Positions 1 through 10,438 are shown, numbered from the stretch's first letter. The stretch is 64,000 nt of DNA from an uncultured Sutterella sp. (GCA_905213905.1 CAJMKD010000012.1:1-64000); one strand, 5' to 3'. Made by a program: numbers and translations. The notes: a model not told the origin generated them from the letters alone.

Positions 1-1
1 C

Positions 2-202
2 ATGTACACGTTCTTCTCCATCGTTTTCGGCATCATTTGGGCAATCGCCTCCTTCGTCCTCCTCTTCAAGGTCTGGGACAAGATCGGCCCCGTGGTGCTC
101 TCGATGTCGAAGAGCCACGTCGTTCAGGTGGCCGCCATGATCATCGTCTACGCGGTGATCTTCGGCATTCCCGCCAAGATCTGGTGCTGGCTCTTTGGGT
201 GA
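2..202 (+). CDS. Small two-helix membrane protein, possibly cut by the window edge
   Basis: I do not recognise this 66-residue protein. It reads as two hydrophobic segments (about residues 3-24 and 41-64) joined by a short polar loop with a Lys-Ser-His stretch, so it should sit in the inner membrane with two crossings. The first ATG is one base from the window edge, so a longer N-terminus or an upstream partner cannot be excluded. It is followed directly by a strong terminator, so it is the last gene of its unit and separate from the cytochrome/TorA operon downstream. Confidence 0.55.
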   Translation: MYTFFSIVFGIIWAIASFVLLFKVWDKIGPVVLSMSKSHVVQVAAMIIVYAVIFGIPAKIWCWLFG

Positions 203-250
203 TGATTGTTTGAGGAGCCGCCGTTCCCCCTGCGGAACGGTGATTTTGAT

Positions 251-287
251 GCCCGCGCTTGATCGATGATCGCGCGGGCTTTTCTTT
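251..287 (+). terminator. Rho-independent terminator
   Basis: GCCCGCGC at 251-258 pairs with GCGCGGGC at 272-279, followed by a T-rich tract. It closes the transcript of the small membrane protein ending at 202. Confidence 0.85.
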
Positions 288-378
288 TGCCCGCAAATCC
301 GCCCTGCCTTAGACACGCTTCGTCGTGCGCCGCCGTTGCATTTTCAGACCCCGTTCTGCCCCGAAAATTAAATGCAAT

Positions 379-393
379 TGATAATAGCTATCA
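379..393. promoter_or_regulatory. Fur-box-like palindrome
   Basis: TGATAATAGCTATCA matches the 7-1-7 Fur consensus TGATAATnATTATCA at 12 of the 14 defined positions. A 14-base perfect palindrome (CCTTAATTTTAAGG, 426-439) follows 32 bases later. The site lies in a 578-base gap (203-780) with no convincing gene; the frame opening at 583 is only an upstream extension of the cytochrome gene. The box is about 390 bases before the cytochrome start, so its target is uncertain. Iron control of a heme/molybdenum respiratory operon would make sense but is inference. Confidence 0.4.
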
Positions 394-780
394 GTCTAAC
401 AAAGCAATTTCAGATACGGATTAACCCTTAATTTTAAGGAGTACACGCCGCTGCCTAACTGTCACTTCGACAGCTCGAAGTCAGCAGGAAAACAGTCGCC
501 GCGTCTCTTTATTGCGGCCCGCCCTCGTTTTTGCAAGAAAAAGCTCATTTAAAAATGCCTGTTTTCGCTATTCCTTAAAAGAATGACGAAAAAAGCGCAT
601 TTCTCATGCCACGCTGCAGGGGACCGCTTTTGCAGGTTTTCTCCTGGGTGCCCCCGTCGCTATAACGCCTCAAGGGGAGCTGCTGTGCTCCATTCCTCTC
701 TTCGCCGCAGCTCTCCAATCCGTCCGCATTGCACACGAAATGCAGCGGACGCGCTCGAAATCTCCAAGGAGGCTAAACAC

Positions 781-1368
781 ATGCAGAAGCACTTCCTCAT
801 GCTCGGCGCTGCGCTTGCCGTTCTCGCGGCAGCGCCCGCCGGCGCGCAGACGCTTTATTCGGCAGGCGCCGCCGAAATCACCGCGAAGCCCGCAGCGGAC
901 TTCCTCGGCACGATTGATCCGGCCACGCCTGTGAAGGTGCTCGAAAAGAAAGGCGCGCAGACGAAGATCGAAATTTCAGGCTGGGCGCTCAAGGAATATC
1001 CGAGCCAAATCTTCAAGGAAGCCGGCCTTCGCATCGAATATGCCTCCTTTGACGAAGAAGGCGTCGTGAAGCTCAATCCAAAAGCGGGCGAAAAGACGGT
1101 TCAGGGCAATGTCTGGCAGCGGGCCACGGCGACGGGCTGGGTGCCGAGCGACGCGCTCACGCCCAATCTCGAGAAGCTCTGGAAGGCCGGCGAAGCTCGT
1201 CATGCCGACGCCTGCTCGTCCTGCCATCCGGCCCCGAAAGCAAATCACTTCACGGCCAATCAGTGGGCAAGCCAGCTCCCTGTGCGCGGCGGGCGAACCG
1301 GCCACACGCGCCGCGGCAACAACGCGCTGATGTTCAAGTGGCTGCAGGAACACGCCAAGCCCATGTAA
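781..1368 (+). CDS. Exported monoheme cytochrome c, TorC C-terminal-like
   Basis: Predicted periplasmic electron carrier for the TorA-like reductase encoded next. The start at 781 is chosen because an AAGGAGG-like site precedes it and a Sec signal peptide begins there (hydrophobic core about 6-20, Ala-Gly-Ala cleavage near 22); the frame stays open back to 583 but that part looks non-coding. Residues about 25-125 look like a small beta-rich (SH3-like) domain, and CSSCH at 145-149 is the single heme site. The region after it (Pro-x-Pro, then FTANQW) resembles the C-terminal heme domain of E. coli TorC. The NapC/TorC-type multiheme quinol oxidase part is absent, so another protein must pass electrons from the quinol pool. 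Only 34 bases separate it from the reductase gene. Confidence 0.8.
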   Translation: MQKHFLMLGAALAVLAAAPAGAQTLYSAGAAEITAKPAADFLGTIDPATPVKVLEKKGAQTKIEISGWALKEYPSQIFKEAGLRIEYASFDEEGVVKLNPKAGEKTVQGNVWQRATATGWVPSDALTPNLEKLWKAGEARHADACSSCHPAPKANHFTANQWASQLPVRGGRTGHTRRGNNALMFKWLQEHAKPM

Positions 1369-1402
1369 TGGAATCACCGTCAGAAGATAGGAATTTTTCG
1401 CC

Positions 1403-3976
1403 ATGACTTCTCGCCGCAATTTCTTCAAGGCCGCCGGCGCGCTTGCCGGCGCCGCCGTCATTCCGTCCGCGCCTGCGCTCGCCAAGGGCGCAGCTGCGCA
1501 GTCCGCCAAAGCCGACGCACCCCGCATTCTCAAGAGCGGCGTCGAAGTGGGCGCGCCGCTGCCGGGCTTTGACGATTTCGAAATCACAAAGACTTTCCAT
1601 CCCGGCAAGAGCACCCTTCAGGAAGGCGTCGTCATGAATGCCTCCCACTGGGGCATCGGCCGCGTGCACGTCAAGGGCGGCCGCATTCAGCGCATCGAGC
1701 CCTTCGAAAAGGATCTTTCGCCCTCGCTTCAGCTCCAGGCGGTCGCCCAGCAGCCCTACAACCGCGCCCGCATCCGCTATCCGATGGTGCGAAAGAGCTG
1801 GCTCGAAAAGGGCTACAAGGCGGGCGGCAAAGACCGCGGCGCCGAACCCTTCGTGCGCGTCTCCTGGGAAAAGGCCGCAAAGCTCGTGGCCGACGAAATC
1901 AAGCGCGTGCGCGACACCTACGGACCAGCCTCGATCTACGGGGGCTCCTACGGCTGGATGTCGCCGGGCGCCGTCGGGAACGCCCGCAACCTCCTGGGGC
2001 GCGTCCTCAATCTCGCGGGCGGCTTCACGGGGGGCTTGGGCGACTACTCAACGGGCTGCGCGCAGGTGATCCTCCCCTACGTCATCGGCTCGAACGGCGT
2101 CTACGAACAGGTGACGGGCTGGGACCTCATCTGCGACAAGACCGAGCTCATCGTTCTCTGGGGCGCTGATCCGCTCATTACGAACGACATCGACTGGGCC
2201 ACAACCGTTCACGAAAACGCCGACGGCTTCCGCCGCGTCAAAGCGAAGGGGATCCCCGTCGTCGCCGTCAACCCGCTCAAGCCCGACAGCGCCGAATTCT
2301 TCGGCGACAAGGCCCGCTGGATTGCGCCGCGCCCGGGCACCGACGTCGCGATGATGCTCGGCATGGCTTATGCGCTTGAAAAGGCCGGCAAGACCGACCA
2401 CGAATTCATCCGCAAGTACACGGTGGGCTTCGAGAAGTTCCGCGCCTACCTCATGGGCGAAGCCGACGGCACGCCGAAGACGCCCGAATGGGCCGCAAAG
2501 ATCTGCGGCGTTGAAGCCGCTGCGATCGAAGCGCTCGCCATGGAAATGCAGTCCAAGCGCACGATGCTCATGGGCGGCTGGGGCATTCAGCGCGCCGAGC
2601 ACGGCGAACAGGTCCACTGGATGATGGTCGTCCTTTGCGCGATGCTCGGCCAGATCGGCCTGCCGGGCGGCGGCTTCGGCTTCACCTACCACTATTCGAA
2701 CGGCGGCGCCGCCACGTCCGAAGCGCCTGCGCTCCCCGGCATCTCCGCCAATCCCAAGGGCGGCGACAAGGGCCTCAAGTGGGAAGGCACTTCGCTCGTC
2801 TCGATTCCGCTTGCGCGATTTACCGACTGCTTCCTCAATCCGGGGAAGACGATCGACTACAACGGCACGAAGATCACCTATCCGGACATCCGGCTCGTCA
2901 TCTGGTCGGGCGGCAATCCCTTCGCGCAGCAGGAAGACACCAACGGCCTCCTCAAGGCCTGGCAGCGTCCGGAAACGACGATCGTCTGCGACAGCATGTG
3001 GACGGCCTCAGCCCGTCATGCGGACATTGTGCTCCCAGCGTGCACGAGCCTCGAGCGCAACGACATCACGGCGGTCGGCTCTTATTCGAACATCGGCTAC
3101 GTCGCCATGCACAAGGCAATCGAGCCGCAGTACGAATCGAAGCCTGACTATGAGATCTTCCGCCTCATCGCCCGTGAAATGGGCTTTGAAAAGGACTACA
3201 CGGAAGGGCTCGACGAAATGGGCTGGATCAAGCGCTTCTACGAAGCCGCCCGCAGCGAATCGAAGATGAACGGCTACGAAATGCCGGCTTTCGACGAGTT
3301 CTGGAAGGCAGGCTACGTTTGGTTCCCCGTCACGGATGAATCGCGCCGCTACAACTATTTGGGCGAATTCCGCAAGAACCCGATCGTAAATCCGCTCGGA
3401 ACCGCCTCGGGCAAGATTGAAATCTTCTCCGAAAAGGTGGATTCCTACCACTACGACGACTGCCCGGGCCACCCGACGTGGCTCGAGCCGACGGAGTGGC
3501 TCGGGGGCGAAGCCGCCAAGGACTATCCCTTCGCGCTTCTCACTTCGAAGAGCCGCTATCGCCTGCACTCGCAGCTCGACAGCACGGAAAGCCACAACTA
3601 TGCCGACGTGGAGGACCGCGAGCCCTGCTGGATCCATCCGAAGGCAGCCGAACGCCTGGGCGTGAAGACAGGCGACATCGTCAAGGTGACGAGCCGCCGC
3701 GGCGCCGTCCTTGCGGGCGCCGTTCTCACCGACCGCGTTCGCGAAGACACGGTCGTCATTCGCCACGGCGCCTGGTATGACCCGGAAGAGCCGGGCGAAA
3801 TCGGCTCGCTCGACGTGCACGGGTGCGACAACGTGCTCACGATAGACATTCCGTCCTCGAAGCTGGCGAACGGCAATGTTGCGAACTCCACCCAGGTGAA
3901 GGTCGAGCGCTGGACGGACGAGCTCCCGCGCGTGCGCGTGTGGTCGCAGCCTGAAACCGCCGAGGCGGACGACTGA
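1403..3976 (+). CDS. torA: TorA-like molybdopterin reductase (TMAO/sulfoxide family)
   Basis: Periplasmic bis-MGD molybdoenzyme of the DMSO reductase family, expected to reduce TMAO or a related N- or S-oxide. The 857-residue length matches E. coli TorA (848). It begins with a twin-arginine signal (SRRNFF, then a hydrophobic stretch to about 27). The GDYSTG motif places the probable molybdenum-ligating serine at about residue 216, and YGGSYGW precedes it as in TorA/DorA enzymes. There is no N-terminal Cys cluster, so no FeS centre, which suits direct reduction by the small cytochrome encoded just upstream. No torD-type chaperone gene was recognised nearby. The family is firm; the natural substrate is not, because TMAO, DMSO and biotin sulfoxide reductases are close relatives. 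Confidence 0.88.
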   Translation: MTSRRNFFKAAGALAGAAVIPSAPALAKGAAAQSAKADAPRILKSGVEVGAPLPGFDDFEITKTFHPGKSTLQEGVVMNASHWGIGRVHVKGGRIQRIEPFEKDLSPSLQLQAVAQQPYNRARIRYPMVRKSWLEKGYKAGGKDRGAEPFVRVSWEKAAKLVADEIKRVRDTYGPASIYGGSYGWMSPGAVGNARNLLGRVLNLAGGFTGGLGDYSTGCAQVILPYVIGSNGVYEQVTGWDLICDKTELIVLWGADPLITNDIDWATTVHENADGFRRVKAKGIPVVAVNPLKPDSAEFFGDKARWIAPRPGTDVAMMLGMAYALEKAGKTDHEFIRKYTVGFEKFRAYLMGEADGTPKTPEWAAKICGVEAAAIEALAMEMQSKRTMLMGGWGIQRAEHGEQVHWMMVVLCAMLGQIGLPGGGFGFTYHYSNGGAATSEAPALPGISANPKGGDKGLKWEGTSLVSIPLARFTDCFLNPGKTIDYNGTKITYPDIRLVIWSGGNPFAQQEDTNGLLKAWQRPETTIVCDSMWTASARHADIVLPACTSLERNDITAVGSYSNIGYVAMHKAIEPQYESKPDYEIFRLIAREMGFEKDYTEGLDEMGWIKRFYEAARSESKMNGYEMPAFDEFWKAGYVWFPVTDESRRYNYLGEFRKNPIVNPLGTASGKIEIFSEKVDSYHYDDCPGHPTWLEPTEWLGGEAAKDYPFALLTSKSRYRLHSQLDSTESHNYADVEDREPCWIHPKAAERLGVKTGDIVKVTSRRGAVLAGAVLTDRVREDTVVIRHGAWYDPEEPGEIGSLDVHGCDNVLTIDIPSSKLANGNVANSTQVKVERWTDELPRVRVWSQPETAEADD

Positions 3977-4069
3977 GTCTCTGAGCGCATAGCGCTGCAG
4001 GCCCGCTAGGCCGCGCTTGAAGCAAGTTAAGGACGTAAAGCACGCCCTGCTGCGAGCGCGGCAAACACC

Positions 4070-4110
4070 GGGCCCGTTCGAATTTCATTTCGAGCGGGCC
4101 CTTTCTTTTT
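4070..4110 (+). terminator. Rho-independent terminator after torA
   Basis: A GGGCCCG...CGGGCCC hairpin with an AT-rich inner stem is followed by a T-rich run at 4102-4110. It ends the cytochrome/torA transcript and faces the convergent helicase gene. Confidence 0.85.
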
Positions 4111-4163
4111 GCACCTTGCAGCGCTTCTCGCGGAATCGCCTCGGCGGGCTTCCCCCGCGCCGT

Positions 4164-7100
4164 TCAGCGCCGGGCGGCAAGAATGGGGCCCGCGGCGAGC
4201 CCCTCGGCGCTTTGCACGCTTAGGTGCGACGCCAGAATTGCAAAGCTTTTTTCCTGGGTCCAGGCGTCGCAATTGCCGATCACGATGAGGCCGCGCCGCG
4301 CGCGCGTCACGGCGACATTGAGAAGGTTCGTGGGATTGGCCGCCCAGCGGCGCTGCCGCACGCCCGCCTCGCCCTGCGCCGAACCCAGCACAAAGACGAC
4401 GACGTCGGCCTCCTGGCCCTGGAAGGCATGCACGGTATCCGCACGCATCGCCGCGGGCGTCACCTGCGTGCGCCGCACATCTTCGATCACGCGCGCGGCA
4501 AAGTCCGCAACGCTCCGGAAGGGCGAAACCACAAAGAGCGCGCCATCCTTGAGCGCCGGACGCGCGAGCAGCGAAAGAAGCGCCGCGCGCAGGACAGACA
4601 TCTCTTCGGGCACGATCTTCGCGTCGGGGAAAATGCCGATCCACGCGAAGACCGCGCGTCACAAAAGCTGCCCGGCGCGCATCGGCCGTTCTCGAGCCGA
4701 CACGCACATCGAGCCAAAGCGAAGGGAGCGCCTGCGCCGCATCAACGCGCGGCGTCATTTGAACCATCTGATTGGCATAAGAGAGCGCATTGGCGATATC
4801 GAACATCGGCGAAGCGCAGCGCCTGTGCGTGCGAAGCGGGAGGCCCGTCCAGACGTTCTCCTCAGTGACCGAATCCCGAATCGACGCGCCGATGGGCATC
4901 GTGTTGTCGACGAGCGTCTGCAGCGACGACGCATGCGGCGACCAGCGCGGATCCACAGACGGCACCCGCAGCCGCAGGTAGTCGCAAAGTCGCACGGGCA
5001 TCGTCACGACAGGCATGAGCTGGCGCGGATCGCCGAGCACGACGACGCGCCTCGCGCGGTTGAGAAGGCCGGCCGCAGCCTGCGGCGACGCTTGGCTTGC
5101 CTCGTCGAGGAGCACCCAGCCGATCGTCTCGGGCCCGAGCGGCGCAAACATGCGGGCTGCGCTCGCAAGCGTCGTCGAAATCACAGGCACGAGCATCGAA
5201 AGCAGCGCCCAGAGCGCTTCAGGCCGCCCCTTCGTTCGCGGCAGCACGCCGCACTTGAGATAGGCCCCGACGGCTTCGAGGCCTGACTTGAAGAATGACG
5301 ACTGCGCCAGAATCGTGGCGCGCATAAGGTCAAGCGCCGCAAGAAAGAGCGTCGAGCGAAGCACTTCAAAATCTTCGTCCACCCAGAGCGACGTTTTGTG
5401 CTGCGCAGGCGCCTTCGCGAGCGGCGTTTCGAAGACGGCGGGACGCTTGCGGCGCTCTTCCTCCGGCGCGGCAATTGCCGCGGCGTATTTGCGGGCCATG
5501 CCGGCCCGCCGCTCGGCAACGGCAGCGTCGAGCGCCTGGAAGCGTTCAAGGGCAGCGCGCCAGTAGAGCTCCGGGCTGATGCCTGCCCGCTTGAGCGCTG
5601 CGAGATCGCGGGCAATTTCCTCGTTAAGCACGCTCTCGCGCCGCTTTTCGCCCGAAGCGCCGTCCTTCATGCGCGGCTCGAGCACGGCATAGACGAACCG
5701 CTGCCGATTGGCCTTGCGCCCGAGGGTCACGGAAATAAGGCCCCAGACGTTCTCAAGCGATGCGTCGTCGCCCGTCCCAAAAAGAGAGGGCGCCTGCGCG
5801 AGCCGCGCCTTCGGACGCGATGCGCGTGCGAACGCGAGCGCGCATTCGCGCCAGTAGGCGTAGCGAAGCCGCCCGCCTTGCGCGGACCGATGCGGGTCGC
5901 CCCCGGGGAACCCGAGCCAGAGCGCTTCGGCTTTCTGCTTCAAAGCCGCCTCGGCAGCTGCGCCCGCGGCTTCGGCATTGCTTTGGGCATCGGCCTCGGT
6001 TTCGCCTTTCCCCTCGCCGTCCGCAGCTGCAGCCACCGATTCGTCTTGCGCGCGCTTCGTCGCAAGCCGAGCAAGGCGCTTGAGCGAAAAGCTCTTCGGC
6101 AGCTCGTCCGTGATGTTTCGGATGGCGGCATTGTTGTTCGATGCAACCACGATGATGCCGTCGGCGGCGATGTCGCGCTGAAGCGGCGTGACGGTGAGCT
6201 TCTTCTCAGCGCCGAGCTCGATTTCGAGCGGATGGTCAAAATCAAAGACCGCCGCAGAATTCTTGAGCGCCGCGATTCGGCGCGCGCGCCGGACGACCGC
6301 TTCTGCCACGACGTCGCGCAGCATCCAGCTTTTGCCGGTGCCGGGCGGACCGTTCACGCTCGCGATCGGTCCGAAGGAGAGGTGCGATTCGTCGCCATCG
6401 TTGCCTTCGTCGCCTTCGCCGCGCTTGCCGCCAAGGGGCGTCGCAGGCTTTCCAAGCGCAAGGATCACGTTCACCGCAGCCTGCTGCGCCACGTAGAGGT
6501 GGTGCGAAGGGTCGCTCGGCCAGCGGCCGGCAGGAAGCAGCGCCGGATCGAGAAGCCGGGCAAGCGCATGCGGCGTCTCGAGCAGGTCGACGCGAGGCAT
6601 GCCTTGCGCAGCGCCGTAGAAAAGGAACCGGGAGAGCGCTGGGCTGAGGGGCGCCGTTTTCGCAGCGCGCGGCTTGGGAAGCAATCCCGGGGAATCATCG
6701 CCGATCTTATGCCGGGTCGCAGCCGCTTCAGGCGCCGCGGCCTCAAGGAGCGCGTCGCCCAAAGGCGACCCCGCGGGCGAAGCCCCCGATTCGGCAAGCG
6801 ACGTGCCGATTTTCGCGAGGTCCGAGAGATAAAAGCTCGAGAGGCTCACGAGATCTTCGGGGCCAAACGGATGATCCGGCCGGTGAAAAACCGTTCGGAC
6901 GGCCACGTCCACCTCGCCCGCATAACCCATGAAGCCCGCAACGCCAAGCGCAACGTGCTCGATGAAGGCTTCGTCGACGCGCTTGGCCTCTTTGGCGGTA
7001 TCGCTCAGATAAAGCTTGAAATCCTTCCGGTCGAAGCGGCTCTCAACAATGCGCCCGTCGTACGCCGAGCCCGCCAGGAAGCCGCCCTCGCGGGCATGGC

Positions 7101-7926
7101 GTGCGAATTCGTTTTGAAGCTTTTCGCACCGCTTCAATGCCGTTTCGACTGTGAAGACGGGCGACGCGCGCAGGGCGGCAATCTTTTCGCGCGCCTGCGG
7201 AATGCGGTCATCGAGGCGCGACAGGAGCCGGAGCCGGCGATGCGCGAGGTTGAGCGCACCCACAAAGCCCGAAACCGTAAAGGATTCGGGAACGAGCTTG
7301 CCCCAGGGCGAAAGGTGAAAGGCAGCAAGAAACGCATCGCCGCGCAGGCTCGGATCTTCGCCGATCTGGTCATAAAAAGCATAGGGCGGCGCCCCTGCGT
7401 CGCGAAGCGCATTGCCAAGATCCGCCGCCTCGAGAAGCCGCATCATGTGGCCGTAGAGCCGGGACTTCGGAAGGATGCCGAGATAGACGGTAAAAAACGG
7501 CATCGGGCGCGGCACCTGTGCGCCCTGCGGCGGCCGCAACGTTTCGCGGCCGAAAACAACGTCGGGCGCTTCGAGCGCTAAGGGAAGCGAATGCGACTGA
7601 TGGCAGGGATTCGCAGGTGGTTCCGCGCGAGCGTCGTCCTTCTCATCCTTCGACGGATGCCGTGAAGAAGCCGCCGCTTCCTTGGCATCGCGCGCGGCCG
7701 GTTTCGGCTCCGCTTCCTGCGGCTGCGCCCCTTGGGCGCGCCAGCGCTCCACCTCGACGAATTCCGAGCGTTTGGCGCGCCAGTCGGCCGTCTCAAAAAG
7801 CTCGAGGAGCGTCCAGTACGACACCACGTCGCGGGCTTCGCCGAGCGTTAGGGGGCCGCGCCCGAGGTTCGCGCCCGCGCCCCCAAGCGCTCCGGCCCTG
7901 CGCCGCTTCGCTTCGTCCGCCGCCAT
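4164..7926 (-). pseudogene. Large SF1 (UPF1/DNA2-type) helicase, interrupted by a frameshift
   Basis: About 1,250 codons of a superfamily 1 helicase. The N-terminal 500 residues are not recognised. Walker A (GPPGTGKS) is near 526-533, Walker B (LLDEAS) near 939-944, motif III (GDPRQL) near 965, and RTHRRC follows near 1032. The last part, with the HAFQGQEAD and VAVTRAR motifs typical of UPF1/DNA2 helicases, continues in another frame from about 4660 down to the TGA at 4164. Deleting one G, or adding GC, near 4652-4658 restores one frame. This is either real inactivation or an assembly error. The gene starts 23 bases after the tilS stop, so the two are probably co-transcribed. The start has a GGAG about 10 bases upstream. 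Its role is unknown; a nucleic-acid helicase or translocase is expected. Confidence 0.75.
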
Positions 7927-7949
7927 CTGAAGACACTCCGACGTCTTTC

Positions 7950-10283
7950 TCAGCCTTTGCGGCTTTCAATGAACGCTTCGATGCGGCGCTGCGCGCCCTG
8001 CGCGGCCTTCACGAGCGACTCTCGCTCGCGCCGCGCTGCCTCAGGCAGATCGCCGTAATTGGCAAGCGCCTTCGTCTTCCAGAGATCTTGCACGGGCCGA
8101 TAGCGGAATCGCACGCGTTCGGGCGCATTTTCCGGCTCGTCGAGACGCCGCACGTCCATGCCGAGGCCGGCGGCAAAGACGATTTCGCCGTTCAAAAGCA
8201 AAAGCGGCAGCTCATCGCGGTCAAATGGCGCGATGCCCGCCTCTGCGTAGAGGTCCTTGAGGGACTTGGCAGGCCGCAGCGGCCAAAGCTTCATTTTCGA
8301 GGAGCGGCACTTCGAGCGCACTTCCAGCTTGGCGTCAAGCGCCATCAGGCGGTCGACGCTGATCCCCGCCTCATCGGGCGCGCAGGGAAGCACTTCCACA
8401 ACGCCGTCCCAGCCCGGCAGCACGATCTCATGGCCGCCCGACCAGCGAACGAGCGCTGTGCGCTCGGCCGCGCTTGTGCGCTTGGGCACATCGCGAATGA
8501 CGAGGTCGCTTCCCCAGCGTCGGATTTCCTTGCCCTTTACCCGAATCGAAAGGCTCGTGTCGGCATGCGTCTCACGCACCTGGCGCAGCGCCTCTTCGAG
8601 CCGCGCCTTCCCGGGGAGCGCCATGCCTTCTTCGCTCATCCAGGCGCGAAGGCACCAGGCCTGCCGCGCCGGAATGAGCTCGAGAAGCCGATAGATGGCG
8701 AGCCCTCCCGGATTGATTTTCGAGCGGCAAGCCTCGAGGTCGCTCATCGCGACGGAGCGCAGAATGTCGGCCGCCTCCGCCACCAGCTCGACGCTGCGCG
8801 CGACTGCCGAACGAAAGCCCGGGCGGATCTTTTCGAGAAGCGGCACCACTTCGTGGCGGATCCGGTTTCGAAGGTATTTCGGGTCGTCGTTCGATTCGTC
8901 GTCGACATAAGCGATCCGGCGCTGCTTCACGTAGCGCTCGACATCGGCGCGCAGCACCGTGCGCCACGGACGCACGAGCAGAATCGGGCCGGGCCGTCCT
9001 TCGCGGGCGAATTCGCCGGGCTCCACCGCGCTCGGCATCTTCATGACGCGAGAGCGCGGAAAAGCAGCGAGCCCCTCGGGACCAGCCCCGCGCAGCCACT
9101 GCAGCAGGAAGGTTTCGATGCGGTCGTCTTCGTGATGCGCCGTCATGACGACGTCGAACCCAGCCGAGGCCGCATAGTCCGAGAGCGCGGCATAGCGCGC
9201 GTCACGCGCGGCCGCTTCGATGCCGTCTTCCTTGCCGTTCACGACGACCTTGAGCGCCTTGAAGCGGATCGAGCGCTTTTCGCATTCCGCGCGGCAGTGC
9301 GCCTCCCATTCATCGGCATGCGGACTGAGGCCATGATTGACGTAAACAGCTTCGACCGTTTCAATGAGGGCCTGCTGCTTGTCATGAAAGAGCTTGGCGA
9401 GAACGTCAAGGAGCGCCGATGAATCGCGTCCGCCCGAATAGGCAAGGAGCACGCGCACGGGATTGAGCGGAATGAGCGCGAATTCCGGACGCGTGCGCCC
9501 AAGGAGCTGGTCGGCCGCTTCGAGGAGCGCGTCGATGACGAGCGACTTCAGGCGGCGCGAGAGCGGTGCGGTCGATGCTTCGTGCGCGGGGGCCCTGCCC
9601 TCGGCTTTGCGACCCTGGCGCTTCTGCGCATCGCGCTTCATGCGGCGGGCGGCAAGCGCAAGCGCTCGCTCGGCCTCTGCGCGCCGGATGAGCTCGATGT
9701 CGGGGAGCACGGCGGGCGACGTTCTCGGGAGCGCCGCGTCGTTTTGCGCAACGGCCGAGGGCGTCGAAAGCGGGAAGGCTTCATTGAAGTCCTCGGTGTC
9801 GGCAAGCGCTGTGGGCGCACCTTTTTCAATCTGCGCCTGCGCGCGGCGCCGCCCGCCGGGGTTGAGCTTCGTCGCGCGCTTTCTGCGCGTGCCGCCGGCT
9901 GAGGCCGCAGCTGCGCCCTTGGCTTTGTCCACAGGGCGAGCTGCCGGATCCGCCAGGTCCGCAACGGACGCAGGTGCGCTTTCTGCCGGCGAAGCGCTCA
10001 TTTCAGCCTTGGCGGGCTTCACGGGCGCTTTTCGAAGAAGCGGGCGCTTCGCGCGCGGCTCTGCTTCGTCAGGCGCACGCTTTTTCGAGCGGCCGGCGCT
10101 GCGGCTCCTGGCGGCTTTCGACTTCACGGCGTCGGGCTTAGCGAGCTCGCCCGAAGGCGCGTCGGCGCCAGGCGCCGAACCCGAGAAACCCGAAGCCGCT
10201 TCGGATTCAAGCGGCGACGCCAGCGCCTTTTCACGGCTTTCGTCTTTCGATTGTTTTGCCGCCGATTTTCTAAGAGAAGCCAT
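7950..10283 (-). CDS. tilS: tRNA(Ile)-lysidine synthase with long basic N-terminal extension
   Basis: TilS converts C34 of the CAU-anticodon tRNA-Ile to lysidine, using ATP and lysine in the cytoplasm. The PP-loop signature SGGRDS is at residues 283-288, followed by the HHEDDRIETFLL and RPW motifs of the family. TilS proteins are usually 430-470 residues; here about 240 extra residues rich in Ala, Lys, Arg, Ser and Pro precede the catalytic domain. The ATG at 10283 has no good ribosome site, so translation might begin further in (for example residue 95, near 10001, which has a weak AAGG). The open frame is continuous, so I report the longest version. The helicase gene follows 23 bases downstream. 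Confidence 0.85.
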   Translation of the reverse strand: MASLRKSAAKQSKDESREKALASPLESEAASGFSGSAPGADAPSGELAKPDAVKSKAARSRSAGRSKKRAPDEAEPRAKRPLLRKAPVKPAKAEMSASPAESAPASVADLADPAARPVDKAKGAAAASAGGTRRKRATKLNPGGRRRAQAQIEKGAPTALADTEDFNEAFPLSTPSAVAQNDAALPRTSPAVLPDIELIRRAEAERALALAARRMKRDAQKRQGRKAEGRAPAHEASTAPLSRRLKSLVIDALLEAADQLLGRTRPEFALIPLNPVRVLLAYSGGRDSSALLDVLAKLFHDKQQALIETVEAVYVNHGLSPHADEWEAHCRAECEKRSIRFKALKVVVNGKEDGIEAAARDARYAALSDYAASAGFDVVMTAHHEDDRIETFLLQWLRGAGPEGLAAFPRSRVMKMPSAVEPGEFAREGRPGPILLVRPWRTVLRADVERYVKQRRIAYVDDESNDDPKYLRNRIRHEVVPLLEKIRPGFRSAVARSVELVAEAADILRSVAMSDLEACRSKINPGGLAIYRLLELIPARQAWCLRAWMSEEGMALPGKARLEEALRQVRETHADTSLSIRVKGKEIRRWGSDLVIRDVPKRTSAAERTALVRWSGGHEIVLPGWDGVVEVLPCAPDEAGISVDRLMALDAKLEVRSKCRSSKMKLWPLRPAKSLKDLYAEAGIAPFDRDELPLLLLNGEIVFAAGLGMDVRRLDEPENAPERVRFRYRPVQDLWKTKALANYGDLPEAARRERESLVKAAQGAQRRIEAFIESRKG

Positions 10284-10410
10284 AGGAGATTCAATTGCGC
10301 AGCCGCGCCAAATTCTTCGAAACCAAATAATTTATTTTAGCCGCGAGGCGCTGCAGGCACAGGCAATCCAAAATGACACGCCGAAAGAGCGCTGTGAGCG
10401 CAGGCCAGTC

Positions 10411-10438
10411 AAAAAGGCCCCGGTGTTCCCGAGGCCTT
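10411..10438 (-). terminator. Rho-independent terminator of the M20 peptidase gene
   Basis: On the minus strand AAGGCCTCGG pairs with CCGGGGCCTT around a 5-base loop, followed by TTTTT. It lies about 100 bases beyond the peptidase stop and before tilS. Confidence 0.85.

Noticed and set aside
583..780. Upstream extension of the cytochrome c gene
   Set aside because: A good ribosome site and signal peptide start at 781; the extension has no protein-like features.
5398..7581. 727-codon open frame on the plus strand
   Set aside because: It lies wholly antisense to the helicase gene, its translation is Arg/Ala rich with no domain, and long antisense frames are expected at this GC content.
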